From assembly GCA_032158295.1 (NCBI GenBank), contig CM063246.1, positions 16,713,168-16,777,167 of the forward strand: DNA of 64,000 bases. Direction: 5' to 3'. Positions 35,403 through 48,000 of the stretch are shown in pieces (the first letter of the stretch is position 1; each line of letters starts with the position of its first letter). Position numbers and translations under genes: made by a program. The notes below the pieces were generated by a model. That model did not search any database, was not told the DNA's origin, and was given only the letters and a program-made list of their open reading frames with translations. This DNA comes from Pycnopodia helianthoides (Eukaryota > Echinodermata > Asteroidea > Forcipulatida > Asteriidae).

Positions 35403-37856
35403 CTGTTTGGGGAGGAATGCTCATTCCCATCCTCCACAAGTTACAATCAACAACAACTCTATGTGAACAATTATTATAAATATTAATCAGTTTTTATTTT
35501 TATTTTTTTAAGTATCCAAAAGCTGAGTGATACTTATAGAAAGTTATACCCTACTCCCTAGTGCGGTCACTCCGAGTCCTACGGCTACAGTACAAGGCAT
35601 ATGTTTTGTGGCAGGGATTTTTGAGCACTTTTTCTTTTCAAGTCTTGAAAACCGTGTCTTACCGGCCGGTAGAACCATGGAGCTATGTATAAAAACCAAG
35701 ATTACAATTACAGAAGAAAAAACACTTACTCTGTGTGTTGATGATGCTAGTAAAAAGATGCATTTTGCTTTTGGATGATATCGCTCATCAGTGACAAAAC
35801 GTTGTTTATTTATATTATTAAAACCTTGAAGTTTGTCCCCTCTTCACATGGTCATGGATCAATTTCAATGAAACTTAGGTCACCGCTTACTTGTCCGGGG
35901 GCTCACTTACTTTATGTTTTTAACTAAAGCATGTGCGTTATTTGCGATACTCATTCTGGTACCGTGTAGCGCCCTCTCGTGACGCACAGACTCCATCATT
36001 ATTTTGTCATTCATACGCCGGGGAAAAAAAATAGCAGCCTAGGCCTATCTGATCTAAGCTTTAATAGTTATAGTCAAGATATAAAATTAATTACAACCAT
36101 CATTTATGTTTTTACTTTTACTGAAGATTCAACTGTGAACGACGAGCAGTGGTGTCCCCTTAATTGATGTCCTGCTAATGAGAAGTTATACTTGAAATCC
36201 CGAATCTGATTTCTGCTGTTTTTCTTTGTTTTTTTGTCTCTCAAAATGAAATGTGTCAAAGTGTGTGCTTTTTTAGATCATTTAATCACCTTTTCCCCAC
36301 TTCGCCTCAATGTTACTTTTCAAATTGTATGAACTTAGTCAAATGGTCCTGGTCATTATATATACAGGTTTGTAAACAACTTGTTTTTCCCATAGGTTTT
36401 TACCCGTTATCTCCACAAAATTATATTAACCTTTCCTTGCTACAGGTTTGTAACATCCACAGGTTTTTAATGCCCTCTCTCCATAAGACTGTTTTCACCA
36501 ACTTCCCTCTATTTTTCCTCTCAATTACTTTGTAAATATTACCCGTTTTTTCATAGATTTTATAACCAGTTCTCTCCACAGGATTAGTCTATTTTTCGTG
36601 CTCTCCATGTCATAACTTCTAATGGCACTCAATACTGACACCAAGTTTCTTTTCCGAGTAAATTACCAAAGCTTAAAGAAAAGAACGTTCGCTACTTGTC
36701 ACATCTTGACAACTATACCGTTTGTATCGTTTGTCCCGCAAGTGTGATTAATCTCAAAAACTAAAGTGTTTCAAGTATTATGTTGAGATTTGTAGATAGG
36801 TTAAACAGACATAAAAAAAGACTGAAGAGTGACACCATAAATATATGGTCTAGAATACTTTATTATAAAATAACACAGTTACATTGCTACGGAAATAAAT
36901 TAAACTGTGAGAGCCGATAGTTGTTGACGACACCACGCCCAAGATCCGACTGCCCCGAATAATGGCAAGCTGATCTCTTAAGTTGAGAACAGTCATTGCT
37001 TATTACGTAAGAGTCGTTCAAATTGTTAGCCTAGCAAACCCGATGAGGCACAGTAGAAGAATTTAAGGAATTTAAAACGCTTCACACAATGCACCACAAC
37101 ACAAGTATACATATTTTCAGAGGAAGTTTTCAACTACAGTGTAGTGACATTTTCAGCTATCGCGCAAATCTATGGACGTTTGTAGTATTTAAATCTTATA
37201 CCAATGTTTTGTCAATTTAAAAAACAATTTCCTATAGATTGTATACAAATACAAAAACTGATTTCCACATACAATTTAAAGCCCCTTTTAGGTCAAGAAT
37301 GCACATTATCTTTAAAAATGTGAAATCAAGTTTTCACTTTGTACGCTGAAAACTGAAGGTTTGTCCTGTTTCTGATCGTTTACGGGGCGGTATGTTGTTT
37401 ATCGCACTGCGTGATGCCATCGTACTGTGATCAACAGTCCAATTTTAATTAAATATTTAATCCCCCCAAAATTCTAACTTCCCATTTTCACCTAGCTAAA
37501 TGTCTTGTTACTATCCGGGGTCTTTTTTACACATAAAAAATCAATCAATGACCAGCTCTCCCGGAATTCCCTAAGGAATTGTACAGCAATTATTCATCAT
37601 TGGGGCTAATGGCCACTGCTAGGTGAATTGAACCGGGTGGTATAAAATCTACACAGCGACAAATGGGGGCTCATCTAAAAAATAATTCGTGCTTGAATTT
37701 GTTTTATTCTCCACAAAAATGAACTACACGCTAATACAAACGGACAGTAGATTACAGTCCGATGGTGTAACCGTGTTGATTTTTTGATGGTGTCACGCAA
37801 AACCCAACTGGGAGAAATCTCAATGCGCTTATACAAAAACTAAAAATTACAAAGAT

Positions 37857-38090
37857 CTACTGAAGGCAAGTTGAAATAGGTTGGATTTGAAATTGTCCAG
37901 AGTATAGCTGTTCTAAAAGTGAAGATGGTAGGGCATTCCACAACTTACATGAAGTGTGTGAAAAAGCCCTGTAGCCATAAGATTTAGTCCTTGGTGTGGT
38001 GGTGATGAAGTTTTTGGATAATGAGCGGATAGATCTAGGAGGTTGATGTCGGCAGAGCAGCCCAATTATGAGCTGTTCGGACATTGCACC
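37857..38090 (-). mobile_element. LINE ORF2 C-terminal fragment (CR1/L2-like)
   Basis: The minus strand reads LLCRHQPPRSIRSLSKN, then PRTKSYGYRAFSHTSCKLWN and ALPSSLL. RSLRS...TKSYGxRAFS...LWNxLP is the usual end of CR1/L2/Rex-type reverse transcriptases. The upstream part is replaced by a CCACC microsatellite near 38090. Confidence 0.75.
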
Positions 38091-38516
38091 CCCCCACCCA
38101 CCACCACCACCACCACACACACCCTTACATAATTTGGCAGTTTTTGGGGGTACTTCCGTTGTTGTTCTATTATTCCATTTTCTAAAGAAATCCTTTGTGG
38201 GGCACCACTAGAACAAAGAAAACCTTGTGGGTATATAGCATTGTTCTATTGTTAAAAGTACCCTGTAAGTTGGCGTGTAAGGGCAAATGTTTGTGAATCC
38301 CGTAAATAGAATACTTCTCTTTGTTCTCCCATTGTTTTGATTTTTTTTAAAGCGATGTCCTCATTGGTTTTGTACACGAAAGCGAAGCGAGGACGTCCTC
38401 GTTCTACAAAACACCCGGATCCCTTTTGTTAAAGTCTTCAGTTTCAACGAGTATAGACGCTCCCACACATACGGAAGGACAAACACTATCCAACAGGCCC
38501 AGGGACGTTTTTATGC

Positions 38517-38598
38517 TGCAGAAGGGGTATGCAGAAGGGGTATGCAGAAGGGGTATGCAGAAGGGGTATGCCGAAGGGGTATGCCGAAGGGGTATGCC
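38517..38598. repeat. 13-bp array inside a small inverted repeat
   Basis: Six copies of 'gc(a/c)gaaggggtat' are bounded by 'gggacgtttttatgc' on the left and 'gcataaaaacgtcc' on the right, which are reverse complements. The structure is about 115 bp overall (38502-38612). Confidence 0.85.
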
Positions 38599-41320
38599 CC
38601 TTCGGCATAAAAACGTCCTGTTGCATAGAATTGTGGATTTATGCCTGAAGCCTTTCTCAGATTCAAATATTTTAGCGAGAAATTACCTCTTTCTCAAAAA
38701 CTACATTGCTTCAGAGGGAGTCGTTTCTCACAATGTTTTATACTACCAGTAGCTCTCGGGTGCTCCTTATATACCAAAACAGTTTTTATGGTAATGTATT
38801 TATTGAGTAATATTCAAAAGTATCCACTGCCTTTTAACACACAAATTCCCTACAATGAATTTTCGATATTTGTCACACTATTTTTAAATTTTGTTTAAAA
38901 TTAATTAATTAATTAATTCTTTTTTTTCGGGGGAGGGGGATGGTGACAGGCTTTTCAAAAACCCCGATATAAATGAGAATGCTGGGAAAAGGTTTGAAAT
39001 ATATATATCTAGGCTTACTTACATTTTCTTTATGACAGGCTTTGTTAAATAAGAGAATGAACTGCATAATGTAAACATTGAAAACCTATATATAAACTTC
39101 ATCAAAATAATCTTATGATTCTTGTAGAGATAATGCGCCATTAAAACTACAGTTTATTGAAATGGTAATAGTATAAGTCAGTCACATCGATGTCATCATT
39201 ACTGTAGAGTACATCAAGTAGCTAAGTCTATTCAGAAGCTATCATCATAGCCTACATGGGTGCTCTAGAGAACATTGTTGAACAGTTAATCGGTAATGGG
39301 CATCAAAAGGAATGTCGAATACCGAAAGAGTAAGGTTTTTTTTAAATACAATGTTGTGGTGATGTGTTTGTTCAGGAGAATTAAATCAAACAAATCGCCA
39401 ATAAAATACACAGAAAGAGGCTATGTCAAAATTCACACTGATTTAATATTTAAAATGGGATTCAAGCACAGCACACTGAACCTCCTTAAACCACAGACCA
39501 ACTGGCTTCATGTTCCAACCTACATTGGCACAGATGGAAGTGGAAAAGGAACAAGGGTTGTTTGTCTGCTCTTGTCAACATAATTACACAAACAAATATT
39601 GCACAACTCTGTACAAAGAATACTGGTAGTAACCATGACAATTATACACAAATAAAGTAAAACTAAAAAAACTTACAACTCTGAAGCGATGGTACAATAA
39701 TACTACCCTTTTGTTTTCAAAAAACACTTAGTATCATGGGTAGGACGTGCGTGTCTCATTTGATGGCTGTATGTAAAACACACATAGTCAGTGTCAATTT
39801 ATTGAGTTTTGTGGCACATTTTATCCGCAGTTTCTCACTAGTGTCTTTTCACTGTTAGGAATTTCATTTTTCATTTATTTCATTTACTAATTTTGGTTGT
39901 GAAGCCAAGGACTCTCAGAAAAGCAAACTTAATCACTATACTGACCAAGAACACCACAGCGAGAAAACAAAGAAATAAGTTTCAGTTTTAGATGTGGGAG
40001 GAAATCCCAGAGATTATTCTAGGGAAAACCCAGGCAATCAGGTAGAGACTAAAAACCCAATCCGCAAAGTGCTCCCGGCGGGATTCGAACCAGGGTCCTA
40101 AAGGTGAAAGGCGAGGAAAGGTACACAACTGCCAACTCAAATGGCAACTGATTAAATGAAATCTTTCTTAGTTCAATTGATACATTTAATACAAACTTAA
40201 CAAATAATTCAGGGAGATCCGACCATGAACTTTCATTTATTCATTTGGAAAATTGCATTAAGATTGTCGGACCCTTAACGATACATGGAAGTAACATAAA
40301 CAAATTGATAATGTAATTCCTTAAAAGGTAGGGCCATAGATTGGTTTTTGTCAACGTAATGCTGATTAAAAGGTCAACTTATCAAGAAAGATACACTAAA
40401 AATCACATGTGAAAGTTTCATCTGAATACAATGTGTACAGCAAAAACTGTCACAGTATTTAAAGAACATAAAATCCCCCCCCCCCCCGAAGCATCTGAAC
40501 GGACACCGGGGAAATTTGAATTGCAAAAAGTCGCCTCAAGGCGCTCTTTGGAGATTTAATTTTCAACCTACTTTGATTGATTTCTAATCAATAAAGGCAC
40601 TTCGAACCAAATATCTCCGTAGGATGCTTATATTGCATGCCGTAAGGAAATAAGGGACTTTGGTTTTTGCGGGCAGTGACAAGCCGAGTTAGGGCCATTC
40701 AGAATTATCAATGTGTGGGTGGGTCAAAACAATTTAGAAAAAGATTGAAATTCTAAAACTTTGATCATTCTGAAAGGCCCTTACAAGATTAATATTCAGA
40801 ATAAAGGCACATCACGTGATCACTAACACCACAGAATATTCCTGCGCAAGATTCAAACTAAGTACCTGCCCCAAAAAATAAAAATAAAAATAAAACAAAA
40901 TAATATGAATAAAAATAAATAAATAAGTTGTTAAAAAATAAATAAACAAATAAAATAAAATAAACACAAAATAATAATTAAACAAAAAGAATTAAAAACA
41001 ATTAATTAAAACATAAATTATGACCCTAAATACAAAAGATATAACAAAGTTCTATATTACCTAATCCTGTTCTGTGGTAAGTTTGATCCTTTCCCTTTAC
41101 ATGAAATGTACACTATTAACAAGGTTAGCAAACAGGCAGAATATTGTACAATGTCATATAAAACTTCACAAAATACTTTTATTTTTCTATCTAGATTTCT
41201 TTGGTAGGAAAACAGAAGGAATGGGTTTGTGTATACTATTACTGGTGAATGTTTTAACCAAACTTTTGAGTGAAAGTTTTTGTCATATTCTTGTGATCTT
41301 GAGGGCATGAATTCCTGTAG

Positions 41321-41965
41321 TACTGACCAGTGTGGCCAACCCCTGTACTGACCAGTGTGGCCAACCCCTGTACTGACCAGTGTGGCCAACCCCTGTACTG
41401 ACCAGTGTGGCCAACCCCTGTACTGACCAGTGTGGCCAACCCCTATACTGACCAGTGTGGCCAACCCCTGTACTGACCAGTGTGGCCAACCCCTGTACTG
41501 ACCAGTGTGGCCAACCCCTGTACTGACCAGTGTGGCCAACCCCTGTACTGACCAGTGTGGCCAACCCCTGTACTGACCAGTGTGGCCATCCCCTGTACTG
41601 ACCAGTGTGGCCAACCCCTGTACTGACCAGTGTGACCAACCCCTGTACTGACCAGTGTGGCCAACCTCTGTACTGACCAGTGTGGCCAACCCCTGTACTG
41701 ACCAGTGTGGCCAACCCCTGTACTGACCAGTGTGGCCAACCCCTGTACTGACCAGTGTGGCCAACCCCTGTACTGACCAGTGTGGCCAACCTCTGTACTG
41801 ACCAGTGTGGCCAACTCCTGTACTGACCAGTGTGGCCAACCTCTGTACTGACCAGTGTGGCCAACTCCTGTACTGACCAGTGTGGCCAACCCCTGTACTG
41901 ACCAGTGTGGCTAACTCCTGTACTGACCAGTGTGGCCAACCCCTGTACTGACCAGTGTGGCCAAC
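41321..41965 (-). repeat. 25-bp minisatellite downstream of the TBC1D32 stop
   Basis: About 26 copies of a unit reading 'tactgaccagtgtggccaac' plus 'ccctg' lie 134-778 bp past the stop codon. Because 25 is not a multiple of three, the minus-strand translation cycles through a 25-residue period and all three frames are open (for example 41057-42001). A minus-strand AATAAA near 41180 would place the array in the 3' UTR. Confidence 0.92.
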
Positions 41966-42098
41966 TAGTTTCTGAATGAGTCTAACTAACGCCTTGATCA
42001 ATGTACTTGCATGCCAAGAATAACTATATTAAATGACTTGAGTCTTTTATCCCATTTACTTTAGTTGTTGTTTGAACTTTTACATAAACTTTACTGCA

Positions 42099-45000
42099 TC
42101 ATGCTTGATTTAGGTTCATCATGTCCGGCAGTACTGTACTTCGGTACTTCTTCTCAAGCTTGGTCATATAGTCAACATGTTGCCTTACATGAAAGCCTTC
42201 AATACTGTTTTCCTGTAATATAAACCAAATACCATACATGTATCACTTCAATGTCTTTAGATTAAGTTATGTCATCATTATTTCTGTTACTGAAACAATA
42301 CCAATTAAATATATAACATTACAGGTTTCGCCACATATTTTTGAAGTATGGACAAAAGAATGTGGTTTAAGACATTAAAATGTTTGGATTGATTGCTCAC
42401 CTTGAAGAATACCTGCAGTTGTTGAGTCTGTGTATGCAACAGGAGTCTTTGCTGAAGAAAATGTAGTACAGCAACACACATATATACTTGGTAATCAACA
42501 CCCATCACAATGCACAGTGCTATATACTGGCTAATATCTGTCCAGTCCAAGTAATTCCAGAAACATTGACGTAGCCAATGCTGGCAAATCTAACCATGAA
42601 AGTGAGAGGCAAGTAAATAAATAAGTAGTTATTATGGTTTGAAAGGTCACTCCAATGCAAGGATAAAATTTAACTTATAATTGACATCATCATCTTCTGA
42701 TGCACCACCATTTTGAAAGTCAAACTAACAAGATCTGCAGCATCTTTGAAATGTTGCGACATGCATCCATAAGTGAAACCTTGTGCAATTTGACTTCTAA
42801 AACCCTGTCAATGCAGAAACTGAACAAGGCCTGCAGAAATATACTACAGAATTGAAGGAAGAAATATACCTGTGATGGAGTGTAACCAGACATCCTGAAT
42901 GCTGTGTAGACATGTGGTACTTCAGTCTGCAAAATAAGCTCCACATTATGCCCTGTCCTTGAAAACACTGGATGGATACCACTGGATGCAATATCTAATG
43001 GAACATGTTCCTTCATTCACACAGAAACAAAATATTACTGAACATATGGTCACATGAAAAATGATAACTTTGGTTGTTTTAATTCCACGCATTTTTTGCA
43101 AGAAAAAAAAGAAACACAATAACATGCAGACACATAATGCATTAAGAGCTGGCAGAGATTGAGGATCACTCACAGGAAAAGATTGATGTCTGTATTTCCA
43201 ATTCAACAACCATTCTGTTCTCCACTTAGATATAAAGAGCTCGTTGGTCTAGTGGTACAATAAATACTCTAGGTACTAGGTACTCTAAACATCAGTGTCA
43301 AGTAAAACACAAAAAATTGTGACCCCTCTAAAAAATAAATAACATAAATTAAAAAGAAATAAATCTACCTATGATCACAACGTGTTAAAACTTACTGAAG
43401 CATGAAGGCGAGCCATGCTCAAGTAGCCAGATGACAAAATACAGAAACACTTGTGTAGAAGATTCCACGCTTTGTCACGGTTACCAGATAGTAGCAAAAA
43501 AGATGGTACAGACAAACCAATCAAAGCCCATGTAATCTCCTTTCAGGTAGCCTTTAACACACAGTCATTGAGATTGGTCAAGGAAAAGAATCATTGTTGT
43601 ATATTGATATTACATATCAATTTATTTCCTTCTTTTAAAAAAACCCAACTTGGATTGTTGACCAATAAATCTAAAGTGAGCAATAAATGTGATAAACTAT
43701 AAAGAAAGTTGACTATATTGAAATTGCTTTCAAAAATTCAACGCATGCTCTACTTTTATAGCACTATTAGTAGTAATTTCAAATTTGGAAGAGTATAATT
43801 TTACTTGGTCTAAAATGTGTCTATTACCACACCAGGAGAAAACACATCAAGCCTAATGTATTACTACATTGGTTTTCATCCAAAACACTGACCCACCTAA
43901 CAGCACAGTTTGTATCATCCATTAAAACACTGACCCACCTACCAGCACAGTTTAAATCATCCGTTAAAACACTGACCCATCTAACAGCAGTTTGTATCAT
44001 CCGTTAAAACACTGACCCACCTAACAGCAGTTTGTATCATCCATTAAAACACTGACCCACCTACCAGCACAGTTTAAATCATCCGTTAAAACACTGACCC
44101 ATCTAACAGCAGTTTGTATCATCCGTTAAAACACTGACCCACCTACCAGCACAGTTTAAATCATCCGTTAAAACACTGACCCACCTAACAGCAGTTTGTA
44201 TCACTCCGTTAAAACACTGACCCACCTAACAGCACAGTTTGTATCATCCATTAAAACACTGACCCACCTACCAGCACAGTTTAAATCATCCGTTAAAACA
44301 CTGACCCATCTAACAGCAGTTTGTATCATCCGTTAAAACACTGACCCACCTACCAGCACAGTTTAAATCATCCGTTAAAACACTGACCCATCTAACAGCA
44401 GTTTGTATCATCCGTTAAAACACTGACCCATCTAACAGCAGTTTGTATCATCCATTAAAACACTGACCCACCTACCAGCACAGTTTAAATCATCCGTTAA
44501 AACACTGACCCATCTAACAGCAGTTTGTATCATCCGTTAAAACACTGACCCACCTACCAGCACAGTTTGTATCATCCGTTAAAACATGACCCACCTAACA
44601 GCAGTTTGTATCATCCATTAAAACACTGACCCACCTAACAGCAGTTTGTATCATCCGATAAAACACTGACCCACCTAACAGCAGTTTGTATCATCCATTA
44701 AAACATTGACCCACCTAACAGCACAGTTTGTATCATCCGATAAAACACTGACCCACCTACCAGCACAGTTTGTATCATCCGTTAAAACACTGACCCACCT
44801 AACAGCACAGTTTGTATCATCCGTTAAAACACTGACCCACCTAACAGCACAGTTTGTATCATCCGTTAAAACACTGACCCACCTAACAGCACAGTTTGTA
44901 ACATCAGTTAAAACACTGACCCACCTAACAGCACAGTTTGTATCATCCGTTAAAACACTGACCCACCTACCAGCACAGTTTGTATCATCCGTTAAAACAC

Positions 45001-48000
45001 TGACCCACCTAACAGCAGTTTGTATCATCCGTTAAAACACTGACCCACCTAACAGCACAGTTTGTATCATCCGTTAAAACACTGACCCACCTACCAGCAC
45101 AGTTTGTATCATCCGTTAAAACACTGACCCACCTAACAGCAGTTTGTATCATCCGATAAAACACTGACCCACCTAACAGCAGTTTGTAACATCCAATAAA
45201 ACACTGACCCACCTAACAGCAGTTTGTATCATCCGATAAAACACTGACCCACCTACCAGCACAGTTTGTATCATCCGTTAAAACACTGACCCACCTAACA
45301 GCAGTTTGTATCATCCGATTAAAACACTGACCCACCTACCAGCACAGTTTGTATCATCCGTTAAAACACTGACCCACCTAACAGCAGTTTGTATCATCCG
45401 TTAAAACACTGACCCACCTAACAGCACAGTTTGTATCATCCGTTAAAACACTGACCCTCCTAACAGCACAGTTTGTATCATCCGTTAAAACACTGACCCA
45501 CCTAACAGCAGTTTGTATCATCCGATAAAACACTGACCCACCTAACAGCAGTTTGTAACATCCAATAAAACACTGACCCACCTAACAGCAGTTTGTATCA
45601 TCCGATAAAACACTGACCCACCTACCAGCACAGTTTGTATCATCCGTTAAAACACTGACCCACCTAACAGCAGTTTGTATCATCCGATAAAACACTGACC
45701 CACCTACCAGCACAGTTTGTATCATCCGTTAAAACACTGACCCACCTAACAGCAGTTTGTATCATCCGTTAAAACACTGACCCACCTAACAGCACAGTTT
45801 GTATCATCCGTTAAAACACTGACCCACCTACCAGCACAGTTTGTATCATCCGTTAAAACACTGACCCACCTAACAGCAGTTTGTATCATCCGTTAAAACA
45901 CTGACCCACCTAACAGCACAGTTTGTATCATCCGTTAAAACACTGACCCACCTAACAGCAGTTTGTATCATCCGATAAAACACTGACCCACCTAACAGCA
46001 GTTTGTATCATCCGATAAAACACTGACCCACCTAACAGCAGTTTGTAACATCCAATAAAACACTGACCCACCTAACAGCAGTTTGTATCATCCGATAAAA
46101 CACTGACCCACCTACCAGCACAGTTTGTATCATCCGTTAAAACACTGACCCACCTAACAGCAGTTTGTATCATCCGATAAAACACTGACCCACCTACCAG
46201 CACAGTTTGTATCATCCGTTAAAACACTGACCCACCTAACAGCAGTTTGTATCATCCGTTAAAACACTGACCCACCTAACAGCACAGTTTGTATCATCCG
46301 TTAAAACACTGACCCACCTACCAGCACAGTTTGTATCATCCGTTAAAACACTGACCCACCTAACAGCAGTTTGTATCATCCGTTAAAACACTGACCCACC
46401 TAACAGCACAGTTTGTATCATCCGTTAAAACACTGACCCACCTAACAGCAGTTTGTATCATCCGATAAAACACTGACCCACCTAACAGCAGTTTGTATCA
46501 TCCGATAAAACACTGACCCACCTAACAGCAGTTTGTAACATCCAATAAAACACTGACCCACCTAACAGCAGTTTGTATCATCCGATAAAACACTGACCCA
46601 CCTACCAGCACAGTTTGTATCATCCGTTAAAACACTGACCCACCTAACAGCAGTTTGTATCATCCGATAAAACACTGACCCACCTACCAGCACAGTTTGT
46701 ATCATCCGTTAAAACACTGACCCACCTAACAGCAGTTTGTATCATCCGTTAAAACACTGACCCACCTAACAGCACAGTTTGTATCATCCGTTAAAACACT
46801 GACCCACCTACCAGCACAGTTTGTATCATCCGTTAAAACACTGACCCACCTAACAGCAGTTTGTATCATCCGTTAAAACACTGACCCACCTAACAGCACA
46901 GTTTGTATCATCCGTTAAAACACTGACCCACCTAACAGCAGTTTGTATCATCCGATAAAACACTGACCCACCTAACAGCAGTTTGTAACATCCAATAAAA
47001 CACTGACCCACCTAACAGCAGTTTGTATCATCCGATAAAACACTGACCCACCTACCAGCACAGTTTGTATCATCCGTTAAAACACTGACCCACCTAACAG
47101 CAGTTTGTATCATCCGATAAAACACTGACCCACCTACCAGCACAGTTTGTATCATCCGTTAAAACACTGACCCACCTAACAGCAGTTTGTATCATCCGAT
47201 AAAACACTGACCCACCTACCAGCACAGTTTGTATCATCCGTTAAAACACTGACCCACCTACCAGCACAGTTTGTATCATCCGTTAAAACACTGACCCACC
47301 TAACAGCAGTTTGTATCATCCGATAAAACACTGACCCACCTAACAGCACAGTTTGTATCATCCGTTAAAACACTGACCCACCTAACAGCACAGTTTGTAT
47401 TATCCGTTAAAACACTGACCCACCTAACAGCAGTTTGTATCATCCGATAAAACACTGACCCACCTAACAGCAGTTTGTAACATCCAATAAAACACTGACC
47501 CACCTAACAGCAGTTTGTATCATCCGATAAAACACTGACCCACCTACCAGCAGTTTGTATCATCCGTTAAAACACTGACCCACCTAACAGCAGTTTGTAT
47601 CATCCGATAAAACACTGACCCACCTACCAGCACAGTTTGTATCATCCGTTAAAACACTGACCCACCTAACAGCAGTTTGTATCATCCATTAAAACACTGA
47701 CCCACCTAACAGCAGTTTGTATCATCCGTTAAAACACTGACCCACCTACCAGCACAGTTTGTATCATCCGTTAAAACACTGACCCACCTAACAGCAGTTT
47801 GTATCATCCGATAAAACACTGACCCACCTAACAGCACAGTTTGTATCATCCGTTAAAACACTGACCCACCTAACAGCACAGTTTGTATTATCCGTTAAAA
47901 CACTGACCCACCTAACAGCAGTTTGTATCATCCGATAAAACACTGACCCACCTAACAGCAGTTTGTAACATCCAATAAAACACTGACCCACCTAACAGCA

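Larger units (their letters stand above)
32353..42098. other. Gene-poor interval between MRPL52 and TBC1D32
   Basis: I recognise no conserved exon here. The interval holds SINEs (33598 and 35158), a large palindrome (34550), a LINE fragment (37857), small arrays (32661 and 38517) and AT-rich DNA (40860-41050). An open frame at 35527-35778 and another at 39296-39583 lack family resemblance. A minus-strand AATAAA near 36858 could mark an unseen 3' end. Stretches 35800-37800 and 38900-40850 otherwise show nothing I can support. Confidence 0.55.

Noticed and set aside
35527..35778. 83-codon plus-strand open frame with fairly ordinary composition
   Set aside because: No family resemblance, no supporting splice context and no neighbouring exons.
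39296..39583. 95-codon plus-strand open frame followed by AATAAA near 39651
   Set aside because: It could be a terminal exon, but I see no matching upstream exon and no known motif.
41057..42001. 314-codon minus-strand open frame of VGHTGQYRGWPHWSVQ repeats
   Set aside because: It is the 25-bp minisatellite beyond the TBC1D32 stop and is open in all three frames. It is reported as a repeat and not as a gene.
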